Below the pieces are notes generated by a model. The model had not been told where the DNA came from. It saw only the letters and a program-made list of their open reading frames with translations, and did not search any database. Source: Methylotenera_A sp049687015 (GTDB lineage: Bacteria > Pseudomonadota > Gammaproteobacteria > Burkholderiales > Methylophilaceae). From it: DNA of 64,000 bases. The position numbers and the translations under genes are program-made. This document shows positions 9,194 through 18,700 of this stretch, in pieces; the stretch's first letter is position 1; every line of letters begins with the position of its first letter. The stretch is from assembly GCA_049687015.1 (NCBI GenBank), contig JBAVIP010000035.1, positions 1 to 64,000 of the forward strand, written 5' to 3'.

Positions 9194-10336
9194 ATGAATG
9201 ATAGAGCTAATAAAACTTCTATTTGTAGCATTGTCTTTTTAGATATTATCGATTTTTTTAAAAAAACAGACTCTGAACAAATAGAAATTAAAGGTCAGCT
9301 GAATGATTTGATTAATCGTGCAGTGATTGATATTGCGCAAGATGAGCGCACCATCCTGGATGTTAGCGATGGCGCAGTTATCGCCTTCACCGGTCCTTTA
9401 GAAGATTCGCTAGAAGACGCGTTATTTATCTCGCTCACCATTCGTGATGAAATATTAAAAAACAACAGTCAAAGCTCAGCGCCTCTATACGTGCGTTTCG
9501 GCATTAATTTAGGCCCAGTACGTGTGCCTAAGGGCGATAACAATCAGCCCAATATAGTGGGCGAGGGTCTAGATGAGGCGCAGCGGATTATGAGTTTTGC
9601 TAAGCCGAACCAGATTCTGGTTTCGCGCTCGTATTACGAAGTAGCTTCTAAGCTATCGCAGGAAATTTCACAAATGTTTGAGTACAACGATATGCATGCG
9701 CATGAGCATGAGGTTTACTCGGTACGTATGCTTAAAGACCAGTTGATGGAGGAAGAGTCGCAACCAGTTGCGACGAACAATTCACAGTCAGGCAATTGGC
9801 AATCAATCGCAAGCAAAATTAATTGGAAATACGCTGGCCTAAGCCTGATGGTGCTTGCGGCATTTTTTGTTTTGGCTAAATTGGCATCTACCCCAACCGA
9901 ACCGACCATTATATTAGAGAAACCAGCAGTGGCAGAAACCCCAGCAGTGCCACAACCCCCCGCAGTGGCAGAAACGCCCGCGCCACCCCCAGCCACACCG
10001 ACAGCTAAGCCAGTTAATGATGGCTTATTGCCAAATGAAACAGTTGAAACTTCTCCACCAGTAGTGGAGTCGGTTAAGGCCAGTACTAATCAGAAAAAAA
10101 CTAATAATAAAACTGGGAAAAAAACTGAAACCTCGGCAAATGTTCTAACAAAAACAGAAGAGTCAAGCGGGGGGAAAGGTACCGAGAAGCCTGTAGAAAC
10201 TAAAGTCGAAAATAAATCAGGAAAAGAAAAACCAGAAGATAAAAAATCCGGCTGGGAAACTTTTACTGAAAGCATCAAACAAGGTTCGGAACGCAAATGC
10301 TCGCAGGGGGAAATTGCACTGGGTCAGTGCCGCTAA
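9194..10336 (+). CDS. Degenerate class III nucleotide cyclase domain with membrane segment and basic tail
   Basis: 380 aa. Residues 8-180 resemble the adenylate/guanylate cyclase catalytic fold: an IVFLDIIDFF strand with a metal-type Asp, then LDVSDGAVIAFTG, RFGINLGPV and GEGLDEAQRIMSFAKPNQILVS. The usual Asn and second metal Asp are not clearly kept, so catalysis is doubtful; binding or regulation is as likely. One membrane helix (about 214-232, YAGLSLMVLAAFFVLAKLA) follows, then a Pro/Ala-rich stretch with PAVAETPA-type repeats and a Lys/Glu-rich tail. The order cyclase-membrane-tail puts the tail outside the cytoplasm. The C-terminus has two Cys (RKCSQGEIALGQCR). Confidence 0.6.
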   Translation: MNDRANKTSICSIVFLDIIDFFKKTDSEQIEIKGQLNDLINRAVIDIAQDERTILDVSDGAVIAFTGPLEDSLEDALFISLTIRDEILKNNSQSSAPLYVRFGINLGPVRVPKGDNNQPNIVGEGLDEAQRIMSFAKPNQILVSRSYYEVASKLSQEISQMFEYNDMHAHEHEVYSVRMLKDQLMEEESQPVATNNSQSGNWQSIASKINWKYAGLSLMVLAAFFVLAKLASTPTEPTIILEKPAVAETPAVPQPPAVAETPAPPPATPTAKPVNDGLLPNETVETSPPVVESVKASTNQKKTNNKTGKKTETSANVLTKTEESSGGKGTEKPVETKVENKSGKEKPEDKKSGWETFTESIKQGSERKCSQGEIALGQCR

Positions 10337-10340
10337 CTGT

Positions 10341-11258
10341 CTAGTTTGTCTCTGGAGCTATTTTATCGGAGCTATTTTTTGCAAGTTCGCTGGCTATCAT
10401 GGCCGTTCTGGAACTAGGGCTTTCTAAACTTACGCGCCCTATTGCGCCGCTACGGTAATCGGTTAAAAAAGCAACAGCGGTTTTTTCGGTATCCCATAGG
10501 CCGTCATGGCGCTTGTAACTGCGGCGTTTAGCGATGGCTTCGAGTAAATCCACGCCATCCATCTTGCTTACATCCAGTTTCATGGCATCGAGCTTGTAGC
10601 GCGCATTCAGCAGGGCGGGGTAGGTTTTGAGCAAGTTGTCTGCTAAAAACAGCGCCACATCCTCATCAATCACCGCGTTGCGGCCAATGGCATGGCTGGC
10701 GGCCAGCATATAACCATCGCTTTCATGTTCTATCTTTGGCCACATCATGCCCGGCGTATCGGTAATGCTCATGGTGTCACTCAAATCAAAACGCTGCTGG
10801 CTTTTAGTCACCGCGGGCTCGTCACCCACTTTTGCCACACGGCGGTTGAGTAGCGCGTTCATCAGCGTGGATTTACCCACGTTGGGAATGCCCATAATCA
10901 TCATGCGTAACGGTTTTAAATGCGTGCCGCGGTGCGGTGTGAGGGCCAAGCATAGTTTAGGAATTTTATTTGCGTCGCCAGGCTTTTTGCATGAAAGTGC
11001 CACTGCTTTGGTGTTGGGTTGTGCGTTGAAATAATTGAGCCAATCCTGAGTTACATTTGGGTCGGCCAAATCTGCTTTGTTGAGTATTTTTAGCTGTGGA
11101 CGCTGGCGAAACAGACGCATTTCATCAATGATCGGGTTATGGCTTGCGGCAGGCACACGTGCATCCAAAACTTCGATGACTATGTCGATAAACTCCATGG
11201 TTTCTTCTGCCTTTTTACGGGCTTGGGTCATGTGGCCCGGGTACCATTGAATTGCCAT
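10341..11258 (-). CDS. ylqF: Ribosome biogenesis GTPase YlqF/RbgA family
   Basis: 305 aa circularly permuted GTPase: G4 NKAD (residues 60-63) comes before G1 GIPNVGKST (about 123-131) and G3 DTPG (167-170). The N-terminal sequence IQWYPGHMTQARK is the family signature. Known members help mature the large ribosomal subunit. The start is supported by a GGAG Shine-Dalgarno about 6 bases before the ATG; that site lies in the end of a 105-bp inverted-repeat segment. The gene converges on the cyclase-like gene with only 4 bp between stops. Confidence 0.88.
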   Translation of the reverse strand: MAIQWYPGHMTQARKKAEETMEFIDIVIEVLDARVPAASHNPIIDEMRLFRQRPQLKILNKADLADPNVTQDWLNYFNAQPNTKAVALSCKKPGDANKIPKLCLALTPHRGTHLKPLRMMIMGIPNVGKSTLMNALLNRRVAKVGDEPAVTKSQQRFDLSDTMSITDTPGMMWPKIEHESDGYMLAASHAIGRNAVIDEDVALFLADNLLKTYPALLNARYKLDAMKLDVSKMDGVDLLEAIAKRRSYKRHDGLWDTEKTAVAFLTDYRSGAIGRVSLESPSSRTAMIASELAKNSSDKIAPETN

Positions 11259-11262
11259 GTTG

Positions 11263-11367
11263 ACTCCGTTTGAAAATACAAAAAATACCTTGTCGGCCTC
11301 GCCTTGCCGTACAAGTGCGTACAGTCTTCAGCTCGCCTTCTCGTCTTTTTTGATTTTGAAACGGAGT
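11263..11367. repeat. 105-bp segment bounded by imperfect terminal inverted repeats (MITE-like or leader hairpin)
   Basis: The ends pair as ACTCCGTTTGAAAAT (11263-11277) and its reverse complement with one mismatch at 11353-11367. Pairing continues inward through an A-run/T-run (CAAAAAA with TTTTTTG). The interior is GC-richer and holds GTAC-containing short repeats (GCCGTACAAGTGCGTAC). No ORF is present. It sits directly upstream of ylqF and supplies its ribosome binding site. It could be a small non-autonomous element or simply the structured 5' leader of ylqF; no clear target duplication was found. Confidence 0.45.
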
Positions 11368-11437
11368 TGGCGTTGATGGCAACGTTGTATTTTAACATCT
11401 CGCCATCAATTCAAGTTTTTTCAATTAAAATAGACGC

Positions 11438-12262
11438 ATGACGCTTATTCCTGAAATCAAACCAAATCAATCACACGAGTTGCTGAAAGCGCTGCATATA
11501 CTCACGCGCGATGGCAAACTCAATCAGGATAGTCGCCGCAAGCTCAAGCAGGTGTACCACCTGGTGAATTTTATTGAGCCGCTTTTTAATGAGGTGTTGG
11601 CGCACAATCCAAATCCTGTGCTGGTAGATCATGGTGCAGGTAAATCGTACTTAGGCTTTATTTTGTATGATTTATTACTCAAACAATTGAATGCTGGTGA
11701 AGTGATTGGCATAGAAACACGTGCGGATTTGGTCGAGAAATCCAAAGCCTTGGCGGCAGAATGCGGCTTTGAGCGTATGCGGTTTGAACATTTAACAGTC
11801 GAAGAATCCATTTGCTCAAACATAATTCCTGAGAAGGTTGATATTGTCACTGCGCTGCATGCCTGTAACACCGCGACGGATGACGCCATTCAATTTGGCC
11901 TAAAAAAGCATGCCAAATACATCGTGCTAGTGCCGTGCTGTCAGGCGGAGGTGGCCGAAGTGTTGCGCAAGCATAAAAATGAAAGTTTTGCTAAAACGCC
12001 ATTGAGTGAAATCTGGCGCCACCCGATTCACACGCGCGAATTCGGTAGCCATGTTACCAATGTCCTGCGCTGTTTGCAGCTGGAAGCGGCGGGCTACAAT
12101 GTCACGGTGACCGAACTGGTGGGATGGGAGCATTCGATGAAAAATGAGCTGATCATCGCCAAATATACGGGCCAGCCGCGTAAAAACGCACAAGCAAGGT
12201 TAGAAGCTATTTTGCAAGAATTTAATTTAGAGGCGTTGCAGAGCAGATTTGTTAATTGCTAA
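11438..12262 (+). CDS. SAM-dependent methyltransferase (Methyltransf_32-like)
   Basis: 274 aa soluble protein. SAM motif I is seen as VLVDHGAGKSYLGFIL (about residues 65-80), followed by VIGIETRADLVEKS. The motif IV region ALHACNTATDDAI is followed by LVPCCQAEV. This H-A-C and P-C-C arrangement is typical of the Methyltransf_32/GSTCD-like group. The substrate is unknown. It is a single gene with no obvious operon partner. Confidence 0.72.
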   Translation: MTLIPEIKPNQSHELLKALHILTRDGKLNQDSRRKLKQVYHLVNFIEPLFNEVLAHNPNPVLVDHGAGKSYLGFILYDLLLKQLNAGEVIGIETRADLVEKSKALAAECGFERMRFEHLTVEESICSNIIPEKVDIVTALHACNTATDDAIQFGLKKHAKYIVLVPCCQAEVAEVLRKHKNESFAKTPLSEIWRHPIHTREFGSHVTNVLRCLQLEAAGYNVTVTELVGWEHSMKNELIIAKYTGQPRKNAQARLEAILQEFNLEALQSRFVNC

Positions 12263-12294
12263 GTTCTGCAAGGTACAAGCCGCACCTAACTTGG

Positions 12295-12322
12295 TTGACA
12301 GGGCAAATAAAAGGCGTAGGAT
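12295..12322 (+). promoter_or_regulatory. Candidate sigma-70 promoter for the secreted-protein pair
   Basis: TTGACA (12295-12300, perfect -35) is followed after 16 bp by TAGGAT (12317-12322, 4 of 6 to the -10 consensus). It lies about 58 bp before the first gene of the pair. Inferred from sequence match only. Confidence 0.45.
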
Positions 12323-12357
12323 TGGCTCGATAATTTCATTAATCTTAAATCAATAGC

Positions 12358-12404
12358 TAGCTTTTGAAGGGGGATTCACATGAAACTGAAAAGGCAATCA
12401 ACAA
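12358..12404 (+). repeat. 47-bp direct repeat, copy 1 (ribosome binding site plus first codons)
   Basis: Matches the copy at 13168-13214 at 44 of 47 positions. It spans the sequence before the ATG (AAGGGGGATTCAC), the start codon and the first eight codons (MKLK-QST). The Shine-Dalgarno is AGGGGG or AAGGGG. The repeat covers the translation start of both secreted proteins, showing that at least this end of the two genes has a common origin. Confidence 0.85.
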
Positions 12405-13150
12405 GGAAGGGTAAGTCTGGCGTTGAGAGCGCCGCGCGTACTGTTGTCACGTTAGTGACAGCACTGATGCTGGCGGTCTTTACTTCATCTGCTTTCGCTG
12501 ATTGTGTGGACTACAGCGAAACGCGCGCCAAGCAGGCGGCGAAAGCATTAGCCAAAAACCCGCCGAAGTTTTCAGATATGGGTTTCCCGGAGATTGCTGG
12601 CCTCACTATCGATGCAGCTAGGTCATCTGGCGATCCCAAGTGCGACCCGCCAGAAAAACGCACTTACTTCTTCTACAAGACCAATGCATCCCTGCTGGAT
12701 TTCTACACGGCAATCTTTCCGTACATGAAACCGTGGCGCACTTGGACGAGCCCATCTGGCAGGGAATCACACAATTTCTATGTATCATCTGGGACCGAGG
12801 TGCAAATCCGTTGCAAAGGAAACTGCAAGACCGAGGATTTCAATATTCCAGGTAGAATCGACGAGATCATGATCAATCGAAGCAATATGAAAGATTCGCT
12901 TACCACGGATGGGCCAGGTTGGAACTGGACGCCAGAGGATTTGGCCAAAGGGAACGCTCAACCCGCGGCAGGGCGTGCAGATACGGAAAGGCCTACATCG
13001 TCCCCGACGACTGGGTCATCTGCTAGCGGGAGCAGCAATACCTCAAGCAGCAATAATACGTCAAATAGCGGTAGCGCACCGAAAGCCCCCGATACTGTGG
13101 ATGACGCACTGAATAAAGCCAAAAAGCTGAAGGATGTATTAAGGTTTTGA
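12380..13150 (+). CDS. Secreted protein of unknown function, shared leader and tail (A)
   Basis: 256 aa. A long n-region with several Lys/Arg precedes a hydrophobic core (VVTLVTALMLAVFTSSAFA) with cleavage after AFA. The mature domain (about 40-190) has five cysteines in DCVDY, DPKCDPP and CKGNCK contexts and no recognised family. It is followed by a Ser/Asn/Gly-rich linker and a conserved tail, KAKKLKDVLRF. The start and tail match the next gene, which is 40 bp downstream, while the middle does not. No function can be given; export and pairing with the neighbour are what the sequence supports. Confidence 0.65.
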   Translation: MKLKRQSTRKGKSGVESAARTVVTLVTALMLAVFTSSAFADCVDYSETRAKQAAKALAKNPPKFSDMGFPEIAGLTIDAARSSGDPKCDPPEKRTYFFYKTNASLLDFYTAIFPYMKPWRTWTSPSGRESHNFYVSSGTEVQIRCKGNCKTEDFNIPGRIDEIMINRSNMKDSLTTDGPGWNWTPEDLAKGNAQPAAGRADTERPTSSPTTGSSASGSSNTSSSNNTSNSGSAPKAPDTVDDALNKAKKLKDVLRF

Positions 13151-13167
13151 CCACTAAATATCAACAG

Positions 13168-13214
13168 GTAGCTTTTGAAAGGGGATTCACATGAAACTGA
13201 AAAAACAATCAACA
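13168..13214 (+). repeat. 47-bp direct repeat, copy 2
   Basis: Second copy of the translation-start repeat described at 12358-12404, differing at three positions (one in the Shine-Dalgarno run, two in codons after MKLK). Confidence 0.85.
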
Positions 13215-14444
13215 ATTGCAGTTGCTTTATTCACTTGTGCCTTACCAACGGTTACCTGGGCTGATACTGTTCCTGCCCAATACTGGGTGGACATTCATAC
13301 CTCTAATATGTCGATGCCTGGCATGGATGATGGCATGGCGGGCTTGATGGGCAGCATGATGGGGGGAGGGGCTGGAAGCGATAATACTTTTGGTAATGCG
13401 ACCAATGATGGCGTGTCTGCGGGAGGAGCAGGCAAATGGATGGATAATGCGCTGCGCGTCAGTAAGGTTCCTGCGGGGTCAAAAGGCACACATGCACTGC
13501 CTTCAGGCATGTCTATGGGCGCATCTATTCCCCTGATACCCGTAGAGTCAGGAAAAGTAGAGCCTGGCAATAGAGAATATACCGACCCTAAAATGCAGGA
13601 AACAGGCAAGATCTATTTTTACTGGGGATGCAGTGATAAAGTGCGCTCTGGTCAGCCCAAGGTGATTGATTTTTCATCCAAAAGTGGTTTTGGCAAGTTT
13701 CTGGCGGGTAACTACACTGCGGATCGCGGAGCGCGAGCGATTGTGGGCAATTCCATCTGGCCCAACATTCAGGATAAAAAACGTGTGCCTGACAACGCTT
13801 CTCTGATGGGCGAGCATGTCATTTCAGGTGACGGCGTGCCGGAAGGCATGAAGTTCAGTGTTGATTCCGGCTATGATTTCATGCCTAAAATTGAGGCGAA
13901 AGCGACCGGGGAAACCAGTGGCTCGGTGAATGTGGCCTGGAACAATGTCACGAATGCAAAAGCCTATTTTTTAAATGCGATGGGCTCTAAAGGCAAAGGT
14001 GACATGATCATCTGGAGCGCAAGCGAAAAGCCGGAACCAGGCTGGGGCTTAATGAATTATTTAACCCCGAAAATGATCGAAAAATTGCTTAAAGAAAAAT
14101 TGATTTTGCCTAACAGTCAGCAAAGTTGTGCTATTCCTGAAGGCATCTTCAAAGAAACGCAAGGGGTGATGGCGCAAATGATTGCTTATGGACCAGAACT
14201 CAACGTGGTTTATCCAACGCCAGATCCCAAGAAAAAAATCAAGCCTGAATGGGCGTCGCGCTTGCGCGTCAAATCCACCACAATGGTCATGCTGGGTGGC
14301 ATGGGTGGTGGTAATAGCCGTGGTAACCAGGGGCAGGAAGATTCGGGCAATATGAGCGACTCGACTAGCAAACCGGGCAGTTCCGATACTGGTGGCAGCG
14401 TTTTAGATAAGGCGAAAAAATTAAAAGACGTGTTTGGTTTTTAA
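13191..14444 (+). CDS. Secreted protein of unknown function, shared leader and tail (B)
   Basis: 417 aa with signal peptide (cleavage near TWA-DT). The mature N-terminus is Met/Gly-rich (MSMPGMDDGMAGLMGSMMGG), which could bind metal or form a flexible glycine region. The middle has a segment resembling a fibronectin-III-like strand pattern (SGSVNVAWNNVTNAKAYFL) and IYFYWGCSDKV. The protein ends in a Gly/Ser linker and the tail DKAKKLKDVFGF, almost identical to the tail of the preceding protein. A terminal Phe recalls outer-membrane sorting signals, but no barrel is evident. Function is unknown. Confidence 0.65.
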   Translation: MKLKKQSTIAVALFTCALPTVTWADTVPAQYWVDIHTSNMSMPGMDDGMAGLMGSMMGGGAGSDNTFGNATNDGVSAGGAGKWMDNALRVSKVPAGSKGTHALPSGMSMGASIPLIPVESGKVEPGNREYTDPKMQETGKIYFYWGCSDKVRSGQPKVIDFSSKSGFGKFLAGNYTADRGARAIVGNSIWPNIQDKKRVPDNASLMGEHVISGDGVPEGMKFSVDSGYDFMPKIEAKATGETSGSVNVAWNNVTNAKAYFLNAMGSKGKGDMIIWSASEKPEPGWGLMNYLTPKMIEKLLKEKLILPNSQQSCAIPEGIFKETQGVMAQMIAYGPELNVVYPTPDPKKKIKPEWASRLRVKSTTMVMLGGMGGGNSRGNQGQEDSGNMSDSTSKPGSSDTGGSVLDKAKKLKDVFGF

Positions 14445-14471
14445 TCTAGCATTCATTTGAAATTCAGTTAG

Positions 14472-14863
14472 GCATTTGTGTCGGCGATAGGCATAATTGT
14501 CAGCCTGTCGTTAGTCGCAGAAAGCAAGCTCAACCAAACTTGACGGTCACCAGCCGATATTGCATCGGCTTTTTTCTTGTCAGTAAATGGAAAAGTACCA
14601 TGGCAAAGCAATGCGGATAAACGTTTGCCACCTGCCAGCTTAACCGAACTTGTGGCTACATTGGTAATTGTTGATAACCCAAAACTAGACGATTGGGTGA
14701 CGATTAGCAATAATGCCAGCAAGACGGCACTAAGTTATATCACAAACCCAAAGAGTAGTTCAGCGCGGCTTATTTGTTAGGCGCAATGCTGATAAAATCT
14801 GCTAACGATGCTTGTATGGCACTAGACGAGTGGGATGCAGGTTCGGAGCTTAAATGCGACTAA
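14472..14863 (+). pseudogene. Decayed D-alanyl-D-alanine carboxypeptidase (peptidase S11) gene
   Basis: Broken remnants in family order. First comes a hydrophobic signal-like piece (AIGIIVSLSLVAESKLNQT) ended by TGA at 14541. In the same frame after the stop is NGKVPWQSNADKRLPPASLTEL, then WVTISNNAS, ended by TAG at 14778; this is the SxxK region but with Glu for the catalytic Lys. A shifted frame then gives YLLGAMLIKSANDACMAL, the SxN region, ending at TAA 14861. The KTG region is absent and the first piece has no start codon. Family assignment is from motif recognition. The end overlaps the start of the ligase gene and supplies its GGAG ribosome binding site. Confidence 0.75.
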
Positions 14864-15744
14864 ATTTATTAGAAAAAAGTATGCTAAATCGACCTTATTA
14901 TTTTTTATTTTTCGCCTTCATTAGCCTGGTATTTTCGCCTGTTGTTTTTGCTAAAGAGGCGACAACAACGCAACGTGTGCCTGAATTATTACTTGCGCAA
15001 ATTTACCAGCGTGGCGTGGACGTACCCCAATATTTGGTGAGTGAAAAGTTTGATGGCGTGCGTGCGGTGTGGGATGGCAAGGTGTTGCGTACGCGCGCTG
15101 GCAATGTGATTGCCGCACCTCTTTGGTTTACAAAGGGCTTTCCAGCAACGCCGCTGGATGGTGAGTTGTGGCTGGCGCAGGGTCAGTTTGATGCGCTCTC
15201 AGGCGCGGTGCGCAAAGATGTGCCGATTGATGCGGAATGGCGGGGTATTTCTTACCTGGTTTTTGAATTGCCCGATGCGCCAGGAACGTTTGAAGCACGA
15301 GCAAAGCGCATTGTCGAAATTGTTAAGCAAGCCAGCACTCCCCATCTGAAAGCAGTTGTGCAATTTCGTGTTAAAGACGAAGCGGCGCTAAACAAGCGGC
15401 TTAAACAAGTTGTCGCCGCAGGTGGAGAGGGCCTTATGCTGCATCGCGCTGATGCGCAATATATCACTGGCCGAAATGACGCGCTACTTAAGTTAAAGCC
15501 GTTATTCGACGCAGAGGCAACCGTTGTAGCACATACGCCAGGGCGCGGCAAATACAAAGGCAAGCTCGGCGCGCTGGTCGTAGAAACATCCGAAGGCGTG
15601 CGATTCAAACTCGGTACAGGTTTTAGTGACGCGCAACGCGAAAATCCACCCAAAATCGGCAGCATCGTCACTTATGCTTATCGCGATAAAACTAAAACGG
15701 GCAAGCCAAAATTCGCCAGCTTTTTGCGCACACGCAATGAATAG
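14854..15744 (+). CDS. ligE: Secreted ATP-dependent DNA ligase (LigE type)
   Basis: 296 aa. An N-terminal signal sequence (LFFAFISLVFSPVVFA, cleavage near FA-KEA) is followed directly by a minimal ligase core. Motif I is KFDG with the adenylated Lys (SEKFDGVRAVWDG), motif III is near ISYLVFELPD, motif IV is GGEGLMLH, and motif V is LLKLKPLFDAEATV. An OB domain ends the protein. LigE enzymes are known as short, exported ATP-dependent ligases, thought to seal nicks in the periplasm, perhaps in incoming DNA. The ATG at 14854 has GGAG 5 bases upstream; ATG 14881 is an alternative. It overlaps hrpA by 8 bases. Confidence 0.87.
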   Translation: MRLNLLEKSMLNRPYYFLFFAFISLVFSPVVFAKEATTTQRVPELLLAQIYQRGVDVPQYLVSEKFDGVRAVWDGKVLRTRAGNVIAAPLWFTKGFPATPLDGELWLAQGQFDALSGAVRKDVPIDAEWRGISYLVFELPDAPGTFEARAKRIVEIVKQASTPHLKAVVQFRVKDEAALNKRLKQVVAAGGEGLMLHRADAQYITGRNDALLKLKPLFDAEATVVAHTPGRGKYKGKLGALVVETSEGVRFKLGTGFSDAQRENPPKIGSIVTYAYRDKTKTGKPKFASFLRTRNE

Positions 15745-18700
15745 CGCCAATATTTCAAACTTAATGAACGCGCTAGCTAGAGGTATGTTGGCAGACCGCC
15801 ACGTGCTGCGCCGCAAGCTGCGCGATGTGGCAGATTTGCAAAAATCTCCAGATGAAAAAGCGCAATTAAAAGCACAGCGCTTATTGGGTGAAATCGCACA
15901 AAAAATTCATGCTTCTCAGCAAAAGTATCAGCAACGTTTAAGTCACTTGCCTAAGCCGGAATACCCGCTCGAGCTGCCAGTTTCATCTCGGCGTGATGAG
16001 ATTGCGAAAGCCATACAAAACAATCAAGTGGTGATTGTCTGCGGTGAAACAGGTTCCGGCAAAACCACGCAATTACCAAAAATATGCTTGGAGCTTGGCC
16101 GTGGCGTTTCTGGCTTAATCGGCCACACTCAACCGCGCCGTATCGCTGCGCGCTCAGTGGCTGCGCGTATCGCGCAAGAGCTAAATTCGCCACTGGGTGA
16201 GGTGGTGGGTTACAAGGTACGGTTTAACGATAAGTTGTCAGAATCCAGCTATATCAAGCTGATGACGGATGGTATTCTGCTCGCAGAAACGCAAGGCGAT
16301 AAGTTCCTTAATGCGTATGACACGATTATTATCGATGAGGCGCATGAGCGCAGCCTGAACATTGATTTTCTATTGGGTTATTTAAAGCAGTTATTACCCA
16401 AGCGTCCTGATTTAAAAATCATCGTGACTTCAGCCACCATTGATGCGGATAGATTTTCACAGCACTTTAGCGGTGCGCCGGTGATTGAGGTTTCAGGCCG
16501 TACCTACCCTGTGGAAATTCGCTATCGTCCGCTTGGTAAGGCGGGCTTTCGCGCGAAAGAAAGTGCCGAAGCTGAAAATGCACAATTTGATTTAGACGAT
16601 GAAAATTTGTTTGGAATCACCCGTAAGGCTAAGACCGAAGCGCGCTGGCTGGAAGAGGATGACGAAGAAGAAGCCATTGAAGAAGCCATTCTGGATGCCG
16701 CCGATGATTTGCTGCGGCAGGCAGACGGTGACATTTTGGTATTTTTGCCGGGTGAGCGCGAGATTCGCGATGTCGCAGACCATTTGCGTAAATACCAGGG
16801 CCGTTCGACTAAGCTTAAACATATCGAAGTGTTGCCGTTATTTGCGCGGCTTTCTATCGAAGACCAGCAAAAAATATTCAAAAGTCATAGTTTGCAGCGC
16901 ATTGTGCTGGCGACCAACGTGGCGGAAACTTCGCTTACCGTGCCAGGGATCAAATACGTGATTGATGCCGGGCTGGCGCGGGTGAACCGTTACAGCACGC
17001 GCGCCAAAGTAGAGCAGTTGCAGATAGAGAAAATATCACAGGCGGCCGCCAAGCAGCGCGCAGGGCGTTGCGGGCGCGTATCAAACGGTATCTGCGTACG
17101 CTTGTACTCGGAGGAAGACTTTAACGGCCGCCCGGAATTTAACGAGCCAGAGATTCTGCGCAGCTCGTTAGCGGCTGTGATTTTGCGTATGGCTGCTTTA
17201 CGGCTGGGCGATGTGGCCGAGTTTCCGTTTATTGAAGCGCCTTCTTCACGTTTGATTGCCGATGGTTACTTGTTATTGCAAGAGCTTGGTGCTGTTGACG
17301 AAAAGCGTCAGATTACTGAAACGGGGCTGCAGCTTGCAAAACTGCCGCTAGATCCGCGTGTTGGGCGCATGATTCTGGCGGCGAAACGCGAGCATTGCCT
17401 AAAAGAAATTCTGATTATCGCCAGTGTGCTGAGCATACAAGACCCGCGTGAACGCCCGATGGATAAACGCGAAGCAGCAGATCAGGCACACAGTAAATTT
17501 GCCGGTGAAGGCTCGGATTTTATGAGCTATCTCAAGCTATGGGATTGGTTTGATCATGCCCTTAAAAACAAAAAATCCAATAAAGATCTGCTTAATCAGT
17601 GCCACACTAACTTTTTGTCTTTTTTACGCTTAAAAGAGTGGCGTGAACTGCACGGACAATTGCTGGAAATTGTTTCCGAGATGGAATTCAAGCTCAACGA
17701 AAAAGAGGCCAATTACGAGCAAATCCACAAAGCGCTGTTGGCGGGCTTGCTGGGCAATATCGGCTTTAAGGATGGCGAAAGCGAGTCTTACGCAGGCGCG
17801 CGTGGCATTCGTTTCCACATTGCGCCCGGTTCTTGCTTAAAGAAAACTCGCCCCAAATGGGTAATCGCGGCCGAGCTGGTAGATACCACCAAGCTGTATG
17901 CGCGCTGTGTGGCAAAAATTGAACCTGACTGGATAGAGCCGCTGGCGAGAGGGTTAACGGAGAGCCATTATTCGGACCCGCGCTGGGATAGAAAAATGGG
18001 CATGGTGAATGCATGGGAGCGTGTCTCGCTATATGGCTTAACCATCATTCCCAAGCGCCGCGTGCATTACGGACCGATTAACCCTGCTGAATCGCGTGAG
18101 ATATTTATTCGAGAAGCGCTCGCAAATGGTGAATTTGATACTAAAGCTGCATTTTTCACTGCAAATGAGCGCTTGATCGCCAAAGTTGAAGAGTTGGAAC
18201 ATAAGGCGCGCCGTCAGGATGTGCTGGTGGATGAGCACCAGTTATTTGCATTCTATGACGCCAGAACCCCCGCGGATATTTATAACGCGGCGAGTTTCGA
18301 AAAATGGCGTGCGGATGCTGAAAAGATTAATCCAAAGTTATTGTATTTAACGCGTGACGATTTGATGCGGCATGGCGCGGATGCCATTACCGCCGTGCAG
18401 TTTCCTGAAAAAATCGTTTTAGATGGCGTTGAAATTGGTCTGAAATATCGTTTTGAACCAGGACACGTGTTGGACGGCGTGACAGCGACCATTCCACTTG
18501 CATTGCTGAACCAATTAAACCCGGTGCAAACCGAGTGGCTGGTACCAGGCATGTTGCGCGAAAAGCTGACTTACCTCATTAAAGCATTACCCAAGACTTT
18601 CCGGCGTGTGTGTGTGCCGGTGCCGGAGTTCGTGACGGGTTTTCTAGAGTCTACCGACCATCACTTTTCAAATCCGCTGCTTGAAACGTTGGCTACCTAT

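Noticed and set aside
14468..14722. 84-aa minus-strand ORF starting with TTG
   Set aside because: No ribosome binding site, and the opposite strand carries recognisable S11 peptidase pieces in order, so this frame is a shadow of the pseudogene.
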